From contig NZ_CP071613.1 in assembly GCF_017357245.1 (NCBI RefSeq), positions 496,001-560,000 on the forward strand: DNA of 64,000 nt, given 5' to 3'. The notes under the pieces were generated by a model. That model made no database searches. It saw only the letters and a program-made list of their open reading frames with translations, and was not told the origin of the DNA. The stretch's first letter is position 1. Every line of letters starts with the position of its first letter. The translations under genes and the position numbers were made by a program. The stretch comes from Rhizobium bangladeshense. GTDB lineage: Bacteria > Pseudomonadota > Alphaproteobacteria > Rhizobiales > Rhizobiaceae. Of the stretch, positions 30,193 through 40,296 are shown one piece after another.

Positions 30193-30561
30193 CTAGGCTA
30201 CACAGATCCCCGCTACGGCGACCTTCTGGAAGAGATGCGGCGAAGCAATAGCCGAAGACGGATAGGCGGAGGTCTTCGCCCTGAATTCCGGATGGACAAA
30301 GGCCGCCCGGAAATGCGCGTTGGATTCCCAGATGGCGTAATTGAGATAGGTCGGTTTTTCGCCGATCGCGCGATGCAGCTGGGTGGAGATGAAGCCGGGC
30401 TGGCGTTTCATGAAGGCTGCGTCGTCCTGCCAGACCTCAAGGAACTTCGTCTCGTCTGCCAGGTCGAGCGTGAAAAGATTGATGAGCACGACCGGGGAGG
30501 CCTCGAGCTCGATTTGCCGGTCGATCGGGAAGGTGGGGTCCATCGGACGAATATGCGGCAT
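30193..30561 (-). CDS. antibiotic biosynthesis monooxygenase family protein
   Basis: A 122-residue protein with an ABM fold (VVLINLFTLDLADETKFLEV, then AAFMKRQPGFISTQLHRAIG, then YLNYAIWESNAHFRAAF). ABM proteins are small ferredoxin-like dimers that oxidise quinol or aromatic substrates, degrade haem, or have no known activity. The open frame extends to 30615, but the ATG at 30561 has GGAG six bases before it. It is divergent from a MarR gene, and the 97-base gap holds two dyads, so repression by the MarR protein is likely. A haem or quinone-related substrate is possible but not shown. Confidence 0.85.
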   Translation of the reverse strand: MPHIRPMDPTFPIDRQIELEASPVVLINLFTLDLADETKFLEVWQDDAAFMKRQPGFISTQLHRAIGEKPTYLNYAIWESNAHFRAAFVHPEFRAKTSAYPSSAIASPHLFQKVAVAGICVA

Positions 30562-30589
30562 GACTTGCTCCGTTTTATGTGGTTCCATG

Positions 30590-30604
30590 ATGTCAATTCG
30601 ACAT
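30590..30604. promoter_or_regulatory. possible MarR operator, dyad 1
   Basis: ATGTC and GACAT flank AATTC in the gap between the monooxygenase gene and the MarR gene. It shares its arms with the second dyad at 30624-30637, which argues for one protein binding both. Confidence 0.5.
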
Positions 30605-30623
30605 GAAGAACACATATAATTAT

Positions 30624-30637
30624 GACATCATAATGTC
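30624..30637. promoter_or_regulatory. possible MarR operator, dyad 2
   Basis: GACAT, CATA, ATGTC: a perfect 5-base-arm dyad in an AT-rich stretch 22 bases before the MarR start. An overlapping TTATGA/TCATAA dyad is also present. A repressor here would block both divergent promoters. Confidence 0.55.
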
Positions 30638-30658
30638 AATATAAATGCATGGTGACAC

Positions 30659-31156
30659 ATGACCGATGCCGAGCGAAGTGCAGCAGGATCCGCATTGACC
30701 AATCTCGTGCTCGACCTCTTCAGGCTAAACAACCGAATGCTGACCTCAGGAGACAGGCTGGTCGCCGGCCTGGGGCTGACCAGCGCGCGCTGGCAGGTTC
30801 TCGGCACTGTCGGCGCATCGGAGCGCCCGCAGCCGGTGGCCTGGCTAGCCCGCGACATGGGCGCCAACCGCCAGAACGTGCAGCGCATCGTCAATGATCT
30901 GGAGAAGGAAGGGATCGTTGCCTTTGCGGCGAACCCGCATCACCGCCGGGCTCAGCTCGTCGTGCTGACGGAGAAGGGGCGGGAGACCTTCGACGCCGCC
31001 ATGCGCCTCCAGGCTCCCTGGGCGAGCGGTCTCGCTGACGGTCTTGAGGTGCGCGAAATCGAAACGGCGCACCGCGTCATGAAGGCGCTTCTCCACAAGT
31101 TGGAAGGAAGCGAAGAGGTCGGGGGAGCAGACCCCACATCTGCTGGGGCAGGCTGA
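30659..31156 (+). CDS. MarR family transcriptional regulator
   Basis: A 165-residue winged-helix regulator of the MarR family (TSARWQVLGTVGASERPQPV, then LARDMGANRQNVQRIVNDLE, then VLTEKGRETFDAAM), with the helix-turn-helix near residues 58-85 and the wing near 88-102. It is divergent from the ABM-family gene and probably represses it until a small, often aromatic or oxidising, ligand binds. Dyads at 30590-30604 and 30624-30637 are the likely sites. The start ATG at 30659 lacks a strong binding site. Confidence 0.9.
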   Translation: MTDAERSAAGSALTNLVLDLFRLNNRMLTSGDRLVAGLGLTSARWQVLGTVGASERPQPVAWLARDMGANRQNVQRIVNDLEKEGIVAFAANPHHRRAQLVVLTEKGRETFDAAMRLQAPWASGLADGLEVREIETAHRVMKALLHKLEGSEEVGGADPTSAGAG

Positions 31157-31171
31157 GTCACTGACGCGTCG

Positions 31172-32434
31172 TCAGTGAATTTCGGAAGTCGGGCCATGTG
31201 GGACCCCGGCAATGCTCCTGCGGACGTGGCGGACGGCGGTCCAGACGGCGAAGAGCACCAGCGGGATGGCTCCGAGAACGGCGAGTTTCACCATATGCGG
31301 ATCGACACCCAGTTCGGAAATGCTTTCCAGGCAGATCTTAACCAGGCCGACGGTGTAATAGGTGATGGCGATGACGGAGAAGCCTTCGACAGCCTGCTGA
31401 ATATGCACCTGGATGCGCGCCCGCTCTTCCATCGAGATCAACAGTGATGCGTTTTGATCTTCGAGCTGAACCTGCACGGTGGTCCTGAGGAGATCACCGG
31501 CCAGGCTGACGCGTTCGGCGAGTTCGTCGAGGCGGCGCTCGGCGGCACGAACCGAGCGGACGGCCGGCTGAAAGCGGCGGTCGATGAAGGTGCCGATCCT
31601 CTGGCGCTGTTCGACGCGTTCTTCGCGAAGCTCGGACAGCCTGCTCGCGACGATCTCGGCATAGGCTTTCGTCGCTCCGAAGCGATGGCGGGCGAGTGCC
31701 GAGAAATTGAGAACGTCAGACGAGAGCCTGGTCACCTCGGAAAGCAGCGCCTTGTCGACCTTTACGGCGCTCTGCATATGGCTGATCAGGAGGTCGAGGC
31801 GATGGTCGAAGGTGGAAAGCTTCGAGACTGTCTCGCGTGCCATCGGCATGGCAAGCAGCGCCATCATCCGATAGGTCTCGATCTCCAGGAAACGCCTGAC
31901 CATGCGGCCGGTGCGATAAGCATTGAGATTGCGGTTGAAGAACAGGAATTCCACGAAGCCGCTGCCGCTAAGACGGAAGTTCGAATGCACTTCCGCATCG
32001 CCGCCGCCCACCCGCGAGGCGACAAAGTCGAGCTTCGGTTTTTCCAGGTGATGCCCGTCCTTCTCATCGCGCACCAGCACGCGCACGGCCGCTATGATCT
32101 TGCCGCCGATCTGGCGGCAGCAGGCCTGAAAGGCTTCCGGCGGATGGCTGCCCGGTTCAGCCGACGCCGACACGACGAAGGTCAAGGTCAGGAATTCGGT
32201 GTGCGCTTCCCATTTCAGGCGGCCGGCGCCGACACGGCCGATGCCGTGGTTGCCCTCGCGGGTCGTGGTGACATCTTCCAGTCCCGGGAGCGAAACCGGC
32301 AGCGAAGGAGGGGCATTGTCGCTGACGATGGCGATGTGCCAGACATCCGTATCGCCATCGAAGTAAAGCGACGGGCGTGCATGAAGCTCGTTGTGAAGTT
32401 CCCTTCGCAGCGGATGCTCGGAGCCGAGTAGCAT
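31172..32434 (-). CDS. DUF3422 family protein
   Basis: A 420-residue member of the DUF3422 family. It has the family N-terminus HPLRRELHNELHARPSLYF and, near the C-terminus, two hydrophobic segments (VEGFSVIAITYYTVGLVKIC, then LAVLGAIPLVLFAVWTAV), so it is probably a membrane-anchored cytoplasmic protein. The central part is helical and charged. Function is unknown. The open frame reaches 32707, but the family start and GAGGTG place the ATG at 32434. It is convergent with the MarR gene (15 bases). The 297 bases upstream hold a hairpin belonging to the next gene and nothing else I can name. Confidence 0.85.
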   Translation of the reverse strand: MLLGSEHPLRRELHNELHARPSLYFDGDTDVWHIAIVSDNAPPSLPVSLPGLEDVTTTREGNHGIGRVGAGRLKWEAHTEFLTLTFVVSASAEPGSHPPEAFQACCRQIGGKIIAAVRVLVRDEKDGHHLEKPKLDFVASRVGGGDAEVHSNFRLSGSGFVEFLFFNRNLNAYRTGRMVRRFLEIETYRMMALLAMPMARETVSKLSTFDHRLDLLISHMQSAVKVDKALLSEVTRLSSDVLNFSALARHRFGATKAYAEIVASRLSELREERVEQRQRIGTFIDRRFQPAVRSVRAAERRLDELAERVSLAGDLLRTTVQVQLEDQNASLLISMEERARIQVHIQQAVEGFSVIAITYYTVGLVKICLESISELGVDPHMVKLAVLGAIPLVLFAVWTAVRHVRRSIAGVPHGPTSEIH

Positions 32435-32663
32435 GGAGAGGCACCTCGATTGACTGGACCCCCGCTGGTCGGTCGGGTTTGTAAGTTGGGCCTGATACCG
32501 GCGAGCCGCCAGCCGATAACGCGTATAGCCTCTCCCAAAGCTCATGTCACGACGCCGCGGAACCGTCCTGTCCATCAGCGCGAATCTGCCGCACCGGTTT
32601 GCTCTGAATCGGAGCGAGCCCCAGACAAGCAGGCTTCCGAAGAGCTGGGCACCGGTGAAATGG

Positions 32664-32697
32664 ATCAGCCACGACCCGTTGCGGGGCCGTGGCTGAT
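32664..32697 (-). terminator. hairpin after the pectin-oligosaccharide binding-protein gene
   Basis: ATCAGCCACG and CGTGGCTGAT are perfect 10-base arms, with additional inner pairing (CCC/GGG), beginning 34 bases after the stop at 32732. There is no T-run, so it may be a Rho-assisted or processing structure. It lies between the binding-protein gene and the DUF3422 gene on the same strand. Confidence 0.6.
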
Positions 32698-32731
32698 GCG
32701 TGCGCACATTTTGCGGGAAGGCGTGACCAGA

Positions 32732-34021
32732 TTACTTGGCGGCAAGCGCGCCGTTGATCTTGTCGACGTCCGCGGCCATGGCCTTGAAGGTGTCTTCGAG
32801 GGAAAGCTCGCCGACGATCAGCTGGCTCATCCGCTGCACAATCAGCTGATAGATGGCCCCGGATCCCTTGAGGCGTTCCAGATCGCGGGCGGCCTGAGGC
32901 GCACTGTCGCGAGCCGCGAGGAAGACGGCCATGGCTTCCTTGGCGTTCTTGCTCTCGAGCTTGTATTGCGGATCCTTGATGTCGGCGCCGGTCAGGATGA
33001 CGTAATTTTCGGCGATTTCACGCTGGATCTTTTCAGTGCCGAGAAATTCGATGAAGGCGGCCACGGCTTCCGGGTGCTTGGTGCGCTTGAAACCGACGAT
33101 CGCGGTGCCGCCGGGCATAGCATAGCAGCCGGCATCGCCGCAGGGCGCGCTGATCGCCGTCCAGTCGAAGCCGTCGCCGATCTTCTTCTGGAATGGATTG
33201 ACCATCCAGTTGCCGGCGAGATAGGTCACGACATTGCCGTTGACGAATTCGTCACCCATGTTCTTGTACTGGGTTCCGCCGGCCGCACCCCACATTTCCT
33301 TGGGGAAAGAGCCGTCCTTCGTCCAGTTGTAGAGATCGGTGATGTAGCGCTTGGCGGCATCGTCGGGGAACGAGAACTTGCCGTCCTTGACGTAATTCGA
33401 GCCGTAGGAGAAGGCGGCACCCGAGAAGCGGTGGCCGGAGCGGTCCATCGTGAAGGGGATCTGGGCGCCGGTCGCCTTGGCGACGCGCGCGGAAGCTTCG
33501 ACGATTTCCTTCAGTGTGGCGGTCGGCTTCGGAAGCGGTTCGTTCGCCTGTTCGAAGAGCGTCTTGTTGACGAAGGGCAGGTTGAAGGTCTGCGACGCGA
33601 CATAGCCGTTGATCGAGTTCGGATCGTTGACGCCGGGGAAGCGAAGCGTATTCAGGCTGTCGCCGTGCAGCTTGGCGAAGCCGTCCGGATCCTTCATGTA
33701 GGGACGCATGTCGAGATAATAGGGTGCAAGCTGCCAATCGGTGATCTTGGCAATGTCGGGACCCTCGCCGACGGCAAGTTGTACCGGCAGCTGCTTGGCG
33801 ACCGCATCATAGCCGGAAGAGACGAAGTTGACCTTGACGTCGGGATGCGCCGTTTCGAATTCCTTGCTCAGGGCTTCCATCCGCTCGACGTAAGCCTGAT
33901 CGTCATCGGTGAACAAGAAGGTGATCGTCTGGGTTTCGGCCCTGGCCACGCTCGACCATGCGAAAGAAGCGGTGGCCAGCGCCAGTGCGAAAGCCCCTGA
34001 TAGATAGGTTTTCATTTTCAT
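32732..34021 (-). CDS. ABC transporter substrate-binding protein of the pectin-oligosaccharide system
   Basis: A 429-residue family 1 solute-binding protein with a signal peptide (YLSGAFALALATASFAWSSV, cut near ARA-ET at about residue 29). The mature part shows the usual sugar-binding folds (ITFLFTDDDQAYVERMEALS, GNVVTYLAGNWMVNPFQKKI, CYAMPGGTAIVGFKRTKHPE). It is divergent from the operon that encodes the matching ATPase and two permeases, sharing a 185-base promoter region with two identical-looking palindromes. It probably captures rhamnogalacturonan or other pectin-derived oligosaccharides. The substrate is inferred from the neighbouring GH105 and GH28 genes. Confidence 0.92.
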   Translation of the reverse strand: MKMKTYLSGAFALALATASFAWSSVARAETQTITFLFTDDDQAYVERMEALSKEFETAHPDVKVNFVSSGYDAVAKQLPVQLAVGEGPDIAKITDWQLAPYYLDMRPYMKDPDGFAKLHGDSLNTLRFPGVNDPNSINGYVASQTFNLPFVNKTLFEQANEPLPKPTATLKEIVEASARVAKATGAQIPFTMDRSGHRFSGAAFSYGSNYVKDGKFSFPDDAAKRYITDLYNWTKDGSFPKEMWGAAGGTQYKNMGDEFVNGNVVTYLAGNWMVNPFQKKIGDGFDWTAISAPCGDAGCYAMPGGTAIVGFKRTKHPEAVAAFIEFLGTEKIQREIAENYVILTGADIKDPQYKLESKNAKEAMAVFLAARDSAPQAARDLERLKGSGAIYQLIVQRMSQLIVGELSLEDTFKAMAADVDKINGALAAK

Positions 34022-34027
34022 CCTCCC

Positions 34028-34043
34028 ATGAAAACATTTTCAT
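34028..34043. promoter_or_regulatory. 16-bp palindromic operator, copy 1
   Basis: ATGAAAACATTTTCAT: 7-base arms around CA, 6 bases before the binding-protein start codon. It differs from copy 2 (34169-34184) by one base. The shape is that of a LacI-family operator. Confidence 0.75.
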
Positions 34044-34168
34044 CAATCGCGGCCTAAGCCATCGATAAGTGAATTTCATATACTTGACATTCGTCCCGTC
34101 AAGCTATTTTCTACGCGAAATAGCGATGTTTTTGAGCAATTTGCAAAAATCACGCACCAAATAACCTA

Positions 34169-34184
34169 ATGAAAATATTTTCAT
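34169..34184. promoter_or_regulatory. 16-bp palindromic operator, copy 2
   Basis: ATGAAAATATTTTCAT, a perfect 16-bp palindrome 22 bases before the GTG start of the large enzyme gene. With copy 1 it brackets the divergent promoter region, an arrangement suited to DNA looping or to repressing both directions at once. Confidence 0.78.
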
Positions 34185-34206
34185 AGGATTGCGGAGGAGG
34201 CGATCT

Positions 34207-36729
34207 GTGAAAACGGAAAGCATCAAGCGGCCGGACGACATGGCGCCGGCATATGACGTGGGTCAGGGCCAGACGATAACGGCATGGGCGGTATCAGCGC
34301 TCATCGCGAGCTATTTTCCCGGCGAGCCGGCGCCCGCCGAAGATCGTGTGAACTATCGTTTCATCAACGGTTTCGTCGATGTCGGCGACCTGCCATGCCG
34401 CAAGGCCTTCTGGTCCACCATGGTCGGCCGCGAGCTCATCCCCGACACGTCCTGGCCGACCGAAAGCCTCTATCTTCCCGGCTCGAACCGCCGCGTCGAA
34501 TTCACCGGCTTCTGGCACGTGCCCACGCATGTCAGGCGATGGCTGAAGGGCACCTTCAGGACGGAAGCGCCGCGCACGCTCAATCTCGCGCTCAAGACCT
34601 GCGGCGGCGTGCGCATATGGGTCAATGGGCAGGAGGCGGTTCGCTTCGAGCCCTTCAAGCGTAACGTCGAGAGTGCAACCGAGATAGCTTTGCGGCTCGA
34701 AGCCGGCGACAACGAGATTCTCGTCCACAGCGAAGATCTTGCCGAGCGCGACACGACCTGGTTCTTCGAGCTCGAAATGCTGGACAAGGAGCCGCTCCGC
34801 GTGCTGCTGCCGGTAGCGCTCGATCAGGACGAGGTGCGGGAGCTGGAAGCTCTTTCGCGCGGCGTGCGCCCGGCGCGCGACGTCTTCGTCAGAGAGCCGC
34901 TGGAGATCATCTTCGACACGGCGCCCGAGCGCGACCTGCCGGTGGAGCTCAAGGTGGTCGGCCATGGCCACGAGCGGCCGGTCCTCGCCGATGCGAAACT
35001 GACCCTCCACGCAGGTCAGAGCCGGCTGACGGCGCAGGATGTCTGCGGCATTGCCGACGGTTATCACGGTATCCACATGACGATCGGGTCGGGGCCGGGC
35101 TCGGTCACCCGCGTCATTGACGCCGCCTTCATGAGCAGCATCTTGCCATTGCCGGCAGCGGCGTCGCTTTCCGCCCGCAAGCGCCAGGCGTTGGAATACA
35201 GCGCCCGCTTCGGCGCCAACCGCGCCGGGCGGCTCATCGCCATGATGGAAACCGGTCATGACGACCAGGAAAGCTTCGATCGCATCGTCGACATGACGCT
35301 CGCCTCCATCGATGCGCGGGAGGATTGCTCGGATTTCATCATGGTGCCGCTGCTGTGGCTGCTCGGCGCGTACGGCGACCGGATGCCCAAGGCCACGGTT
35401 GATCGCATTCGCCATTCCGTTCTCTCCTACCGATACTGGGTTGACGAGCCGGGCAACGACGCGATGTGGTTCTGGAGCGAGAACCATGTGCTCTGCTTCC
35501 ATACGAGCCAGCTGCTGGCCGGACTTTTGCTGCCCGACGAGGTCTTCTCGACCTCGGGGCGGGCGGGACGGCAGCAGGCGGAACTCGCCGCAGTGCGCCT
35601 CGGCCATTGGTTTGACAGCGTCGAAGCCCATGGTCTGGCGGAGTGGAACTCGGCTGCCTATTACCCGATCGATTTCATCGGCCTGCTGGCTCTTGAGCGC
35701 TGGGCCGATACGGCAATCGCAGCACGTGCTCGCGCGCAGATCGATCTCATTTTCCGCATGATCGCCCTGCACACGCTCGCCGGCGTGCCGGCGGGATCAC
35801 AGGGCCGCGCTTATGACAAGGAACTGCGCGCCGGCCCGCTGACTGAACTTGCTCCCTTCGCCCAGGTCGCTTTCGGCACCGGCTGGCTGAACAATGGTGT
35901 CGCGGCGCTGACGATGTTCTGCGCCGGCGGCTACGAGCCGCCTGCCGATCTTGCCGAACTCGCCGCCCTTCCGCGAGGAAGGAACGTCGAGGCGCGTTAC
36001 TGCCAGGGGCTCGAGAGCGGAAAACTCGTGCTCTACAAGAACGAGGCGGCGCAGCTTTCGACGGTCATCGATCACAAGACCGGCCGGAAGGGGCACCAGC
36101 AGCACGTTCTGGATATCCGGCTCGCCGGCCATCCGATGGCGAGGCTCTGGATAAATCATCCCGGCGAGGACGATCCCTGGGGCAATCAAAGGCCGTCCTA
36201 CTGGGCCGGCAACGGCATCCTGCCGCGTGTCGCCCAGCATCGCGACATCGCGCTTTTGATCGAAGACGCAGGCGATGCACGGCATGCCTGGACGCACGCC
36301 TATATCGGCCGCGACGGTCTTGACGATCTCATCGTCGAAGACAAATGGCTGATCGCCCGGTCGGGCAGGGGATTTGCCGCTCTCTGGGCCTCGAACGGCC
36401 TGGAACTGATCACGGACGGCCCGACCGCCGGACGCGAGGCGCGCTCGTATGGATCGCTCTGCGGCTGGGCGGCCATCGTAGCATCCGGCAATGACGATGC
36501 TTACAAGGCCTTCATCGAGCGTCTGTGCCAGACCAGCGTTTCCTTCGATCCCAGGCTCCGCAGTCTTTCCCTGACGCCGCCGGGCGGTCAGGCGATCGAT
36601 CTCTCCTACGCCGACGGTCTTTCGATTGCCGGTAAGCCCCGGCCGTTCACCCATGATCAGCCGCACCCGATCCTCACTCACGACAGCGCCGCGTCCCGGG
36701 CCGGCGCTGACGGCCCGTTCTATTCCTGA
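34207..36729 (+). CDS. unrecognised large carbohydrate-active-type enzyme, first gene of the pectin operon
   Basis: An 840-residue protein I cannot place in a named family. The N-terminal 300 residues look like beta-sandwich modules (FTGFWHVPTHVRRWLKGTFR, then LKTCGGVRIWVNGQEAVRFE). The middle (about 330-600) is helical and resembles an alpha/alpha toroid, with conserved-looking blocks WFWSENHVLCFHTSQLLAG and LAEWNSAAYYPIDFIGLLAL. The C-terminal part (about 640-830) is again beta-rich. This order, and the Asn/His/Tyr/Glu pattern, recall polysaccharide lyases, but that is an analogy, not a match. There is no signal peptide, so it acts in the cytoplasm. The GTG at 34207 follows GGAGGAGG. It leads the GH105-GH28-ABC operon. 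Confidence 0.75.
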   Translation: MKTESIKRPDDMAPAYDVGQGQTITAWAVSALIASYFPGEPAPAEDRVNYRFINGFVDVGDLPCRKAFWSTMVGRELIPDTSWPTESLYLPGSNRRVEFTGFWHVPTHVRRWLKGTFRTEAPRTLNLALKTCGGVRIWVNGQEAVRFEPFKRNVESATEIALRLEAGDNEILVHSEDLAERDTTWFFELEMLDKEPLRVLLPVALDQDEVRELEALSRGVRPARDVFVREPLEIIFDTAPERDLPVELKVVGHGHERPVLADAKLTLHAGQSRLTAQDVCGIADGYHGIHMTIGSGPGSVTRVIDAAFMSSILPLPAAASLSARKRQALEYSARFGANRAGRLIAMMETGHDDQESFDRIVDMTLASIDAREDCSDFIMVPLLWLLGAYGDRMPKATVDRIRHSVLSYRYWVDEPGNDAMWFWSENHVLCFHTSQLLAGLLLPDEVFSTSGRAGRQQAELAAVRLGHWFDSVEAHGLAEWNSAAYYPIDFIGLLALERWADTAIAARARAQIDLIFRMIALHTLAGVPAGSQGRAYDKELRAGPLTELAPFAQVAFGTGWLNNGVAALTMFCAGGYEPPADLAELAALPRGRNVEARYCQGLESGKLVLYKNEAAQLSTVIDHKTGRKGHQQHVLDIRLAGHPMARLWINHPGEDDPWGNQRPSYWAGNGILPRVAQHRDIALLIEDAGDARHAWTHAYIGRDGLDDLIVEDKWLIARSGRGFAALWASNGLELITDGPTAGREARSYGSLCGWAAIVASGNDDAYKAFIERLCQTSVSFDPRLRSLSLTPPGGQAIDLSYADGLSIAGKPRPFTHDQPHPILTHDSAASRAGADGPFYS

Positions 36730-36745
36730 CACATAGGTCTCACGC

Positions 36746-37840
36746 ATGAACACTGAATCTGTCGATAACGCCGCGCTCCTGACGACGATCGATCGTGTGG
36801 CAACGGCTTTCAGCCGGCTCAGGGGCATAAAGGAGGGGCTCGTGACGGGCGGTTCCACGTCCGGCATCCAGTTCGACGAATGGGACTGGGAGGTCGGCGT
36901 CGGTCTTTACGGGTTCCTCAGGCGCGCGATAGCCACCAATGACCAGAAGGCGCTGCAGGAGCTTGTTGCCTGGTACAGCGCGCAGATCGAACGCGGCCTG
37001 CCGCCGCGCCAGATCAACAGCACGGCGCCGATGCTGCCGCTCGCGATTCTCGTCCAGCACGTCGACCGCCCGGATTTCCGCGCCCTCGTCGAAGACTGGG
37101 CTGAGTGGTTGGTCAAGGAACTGCCGAAGACCGAGGAAGGCGGTTTCCAGCACGTCGTCAAGGAGCGCCTCAACGACGGGGAGTTGTGGGACGACACGCT
37201 GTTCATGGCCTGCCTGTTCCTGGGCCGCGCCGGCGTGCTCTGCGAGCGCAACGAGTGGATCGATGAGGCTGTCTACCAATTCGTGATCCACACGCGCTAT
37301 CTCTCCGATCCGGTCAGCGGGCTCTGGTATCACGGTTGGACCTTCAACGGCCGGCACAACTTCGCCAATGCCTTCTGGGCGCGGGGCAATGCCTGGATCA
37401 CGGTCGCAATCCCCGAGCTCTTCGATCTCGTGCCCTCGCTCGGTGAGAAGGATCGGCGCTTCCTGTCCAACGTCCTCGTCAGCCAGGTGCGCTCCCTGAA
37501 GGCATATCAGCGGCCGGACGGCATGTTCACGACACTTCTGGACGATCCGTCCTCGCCGCTCGAAACCTCGGCCACGGCAGGCATCGCCTATGGCATATTG
37601 CGCGCCATCGATGCCGGCATTCTCGACGAGAGCGACAGGGCACATGCGGAGCGGGCGCTTGCGGCAGTGCTGGCGCAGATCGATGAAGAAGGCGTCGTCC
37701 ATGGCGTCTCGGACGGTACGCCGATGGGACACGATCTCGATTTCTACCGGCGCATCCCGAATGTGCCGACGCCTTACGGCCAGGCACTGACCATGCTGCT
37801 TTTGACCGAAGTCGTCCTCGAGCACGGTCAACGTCAATGA
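36746..37840 (+). CDS. GH105 unsaturated rhamnogalacturonyl hydrolase
   Basis: A 364-residue glycoside hydrolase of family 88/105 (YteR/RhiN type), an alpha/alpha barrel that removes the unsaturated galacturonyl residue left at the end of rhamnogalacturonan oligosaccharides by a lyase. Visible are WDWEVGVGLYGFLRRAI, LWDDTLFMACLFLGRAGVL with a candidate catalytic Asp, and the family block FNGRHNFANAFWARGNAWI. There is no signal peptide. It starts 16 bases after the large enzyme gene and overlaps the next gene by 4 bases. The presence of GH105 implies that the imported sugars carry unsaturated uronates made by a pectin lyase step. Confidence 0.9.
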   Translation: MNTESVDNAALLTTIDRVATAFSRLRGIKEGLVTGGSTSGIQFDEWDWEVGVGLYGFLRRAIATNDQKALQELVAWYSAQIERGLPPRQINSTAPMLPLAILVQHVDRPDFRALVEDWAEWLVKELPKTEEGGFQHVVKERLNDGELWDDTLFMACLFLGRAGVLCERNEWIDEAVYQFVIHTRYLSDPVSGLWYHGWTFNGRHNFANAFWARGNAWITVAIPELFDLVPSLGEKDRRFLSNVLVSQVRSLKAYQRPDGMFTTLLDDPSSPLETSATAGIAYGILRAIDAGILDESDRAHAERALAAVLAQIDEEGVVHGVSDGTPMGHDLDFYRRIPNVPTPYGQALTMLLLTEVVLEHGQRQ

Positions 37841-39188
37841 ACGCAACCTCGCTTGTCGCCATTGCAGCTTACGACGGCGACAATACTGACCGTGTGCAAA
37901 CTGCGATCGACAGCCTTTCAGCTTCCGGTGGCGGACGGCTGGAGCTCCTCGCAGGCATCCACAACTGCCGGGGGCTCCGGCTCCGTTCCGGTGTCGAGCT
38001 GCATCTTGCCGCCGGCGCCATCCTGCGTCCCGTTCCCGACTATGCTGCCTATGTCCATACGACAGTTTCGGTCATCGCCGAAAAGTCGGACCGCGGCATG
38101 ATCGTGGCGAGGGATGCGCGACGGATCAGTCTGACGGGCACGGGGCGCATCGAAGCCGGTTGCGAGAGCTTCATCATCGGAGACGACGAAAGCGTCGGAA
38201 CCTTCGTTCCGGCCGAATATCGCCCCCGCGTCGTCGTCTTCGAGGGCTGCGACGAAGTCGAGATCAGCTCCATCCATATCTGCCGTTCGCCGATGTGGAC
38301 ACTGCACTTCGTCAATTGCACCGATGTCTCCGTCCGCAACGTGACCATTGATAATGACCGCCGCCTTCCCAACACGGACGGTATCGTGCTCGATGCGTGC
38401 CGTGGCGCCATCATCGAGGATTGCAGGATATCGACCGCCGACGACGGCGTATGTCTGAAGACGAGCGCCGGCCCCGATGGCACGGCCATCGGCCAGTGCG
38501 AGAACATTCTCGTCCGCCGATGCGCCGTCGAGAGCCTGAGCTGCGCGCTGAAGATCGGCACCGAAACGCATGGCAACGTCACCAACGTCATGTTCGAGGA
38601 TTGCCGTGTCTCGTCCTCCAGCCGGGCGCTCGGGATATTTTCCCGCGACGGCGGCCGGATATCGAATGTGCGGTTTTCGAAGATTTCGGTGGAGTGCCGC
38701 GAGACGCCGGACGGATTCTGGGGGTCTGGGGAGGCGCTGACGGTCAATGTCGTCGACCGTATCGCCGAACGCCCCGCGGGCGCCATCGAGAACCTCGTCG
38801 CCGAAGACGTGACCGGCCGGATGGAAGGGGCGATCACCATCATTGCCGCCGCGACGTCAGGCATCCGGAACGTGTCGCTGGCCCGTATCGCCCTCGACCA
38901 GCAGCCCGGACAGCTTGGCACCGGGCGGACCTACGACCTACGCCCGACGAATGCCGACCTCGCGCCGATGGCCGATGGCGGCGGGCGCGCCAATGCCTGG
39001 ACCCGCGGTTCGGACGGGCGGGTGATCGGCCTTGAGGACTATCCGGGAGGAATGCCGGCTGTCTATGTGGCGGGTGTCAGTGGAATCGCGATGAACGAGG
39101 TGCGGATCACGAGGCCGGCACCGCTGCCGCAAGGCTGGAACGCAATCGACGTCGTCATGGAAACGACGCCACCTGATGGGAGTGGGGC

Positions 39189-39201
<13 letters not shown>
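37837..39201 (+). CDS. GH28-type polygalacturonase-like protein
   Basis: A 454-residue right-handed beta-helix protein of the GH28 type. It retains the family's PNTDGIVLDAC and ADDGVCLKT motifs that supply catalytic Asp residues, near residues 179-210. The next family motif is diverged (SCALKIGTETHGNV instead of a clear GHG). There is no signal peptide, so it works on imported oligogalacturonides or rhamnogalacturonides. The start overlaps the GH105 gene by 4 bases and the end overlaps the ATPase gene by 13 bases, so the three are translationally linked. An exo-type action is likely on short substrates; the exact linkage cannot be told. Confidence 0.85.
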
Positions 39202-40295
<1,094 letters not shown>

Positions 40296-40296
40296 C

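Noticed and set aside
34294..35772. A 492-codon minus-strand frame opposite the large pectin-operon enzyme
   Set aside because: The plus-strand frame has coherent beta and helical blocks, operon spacing and a strong binding site; the minus frame has none.
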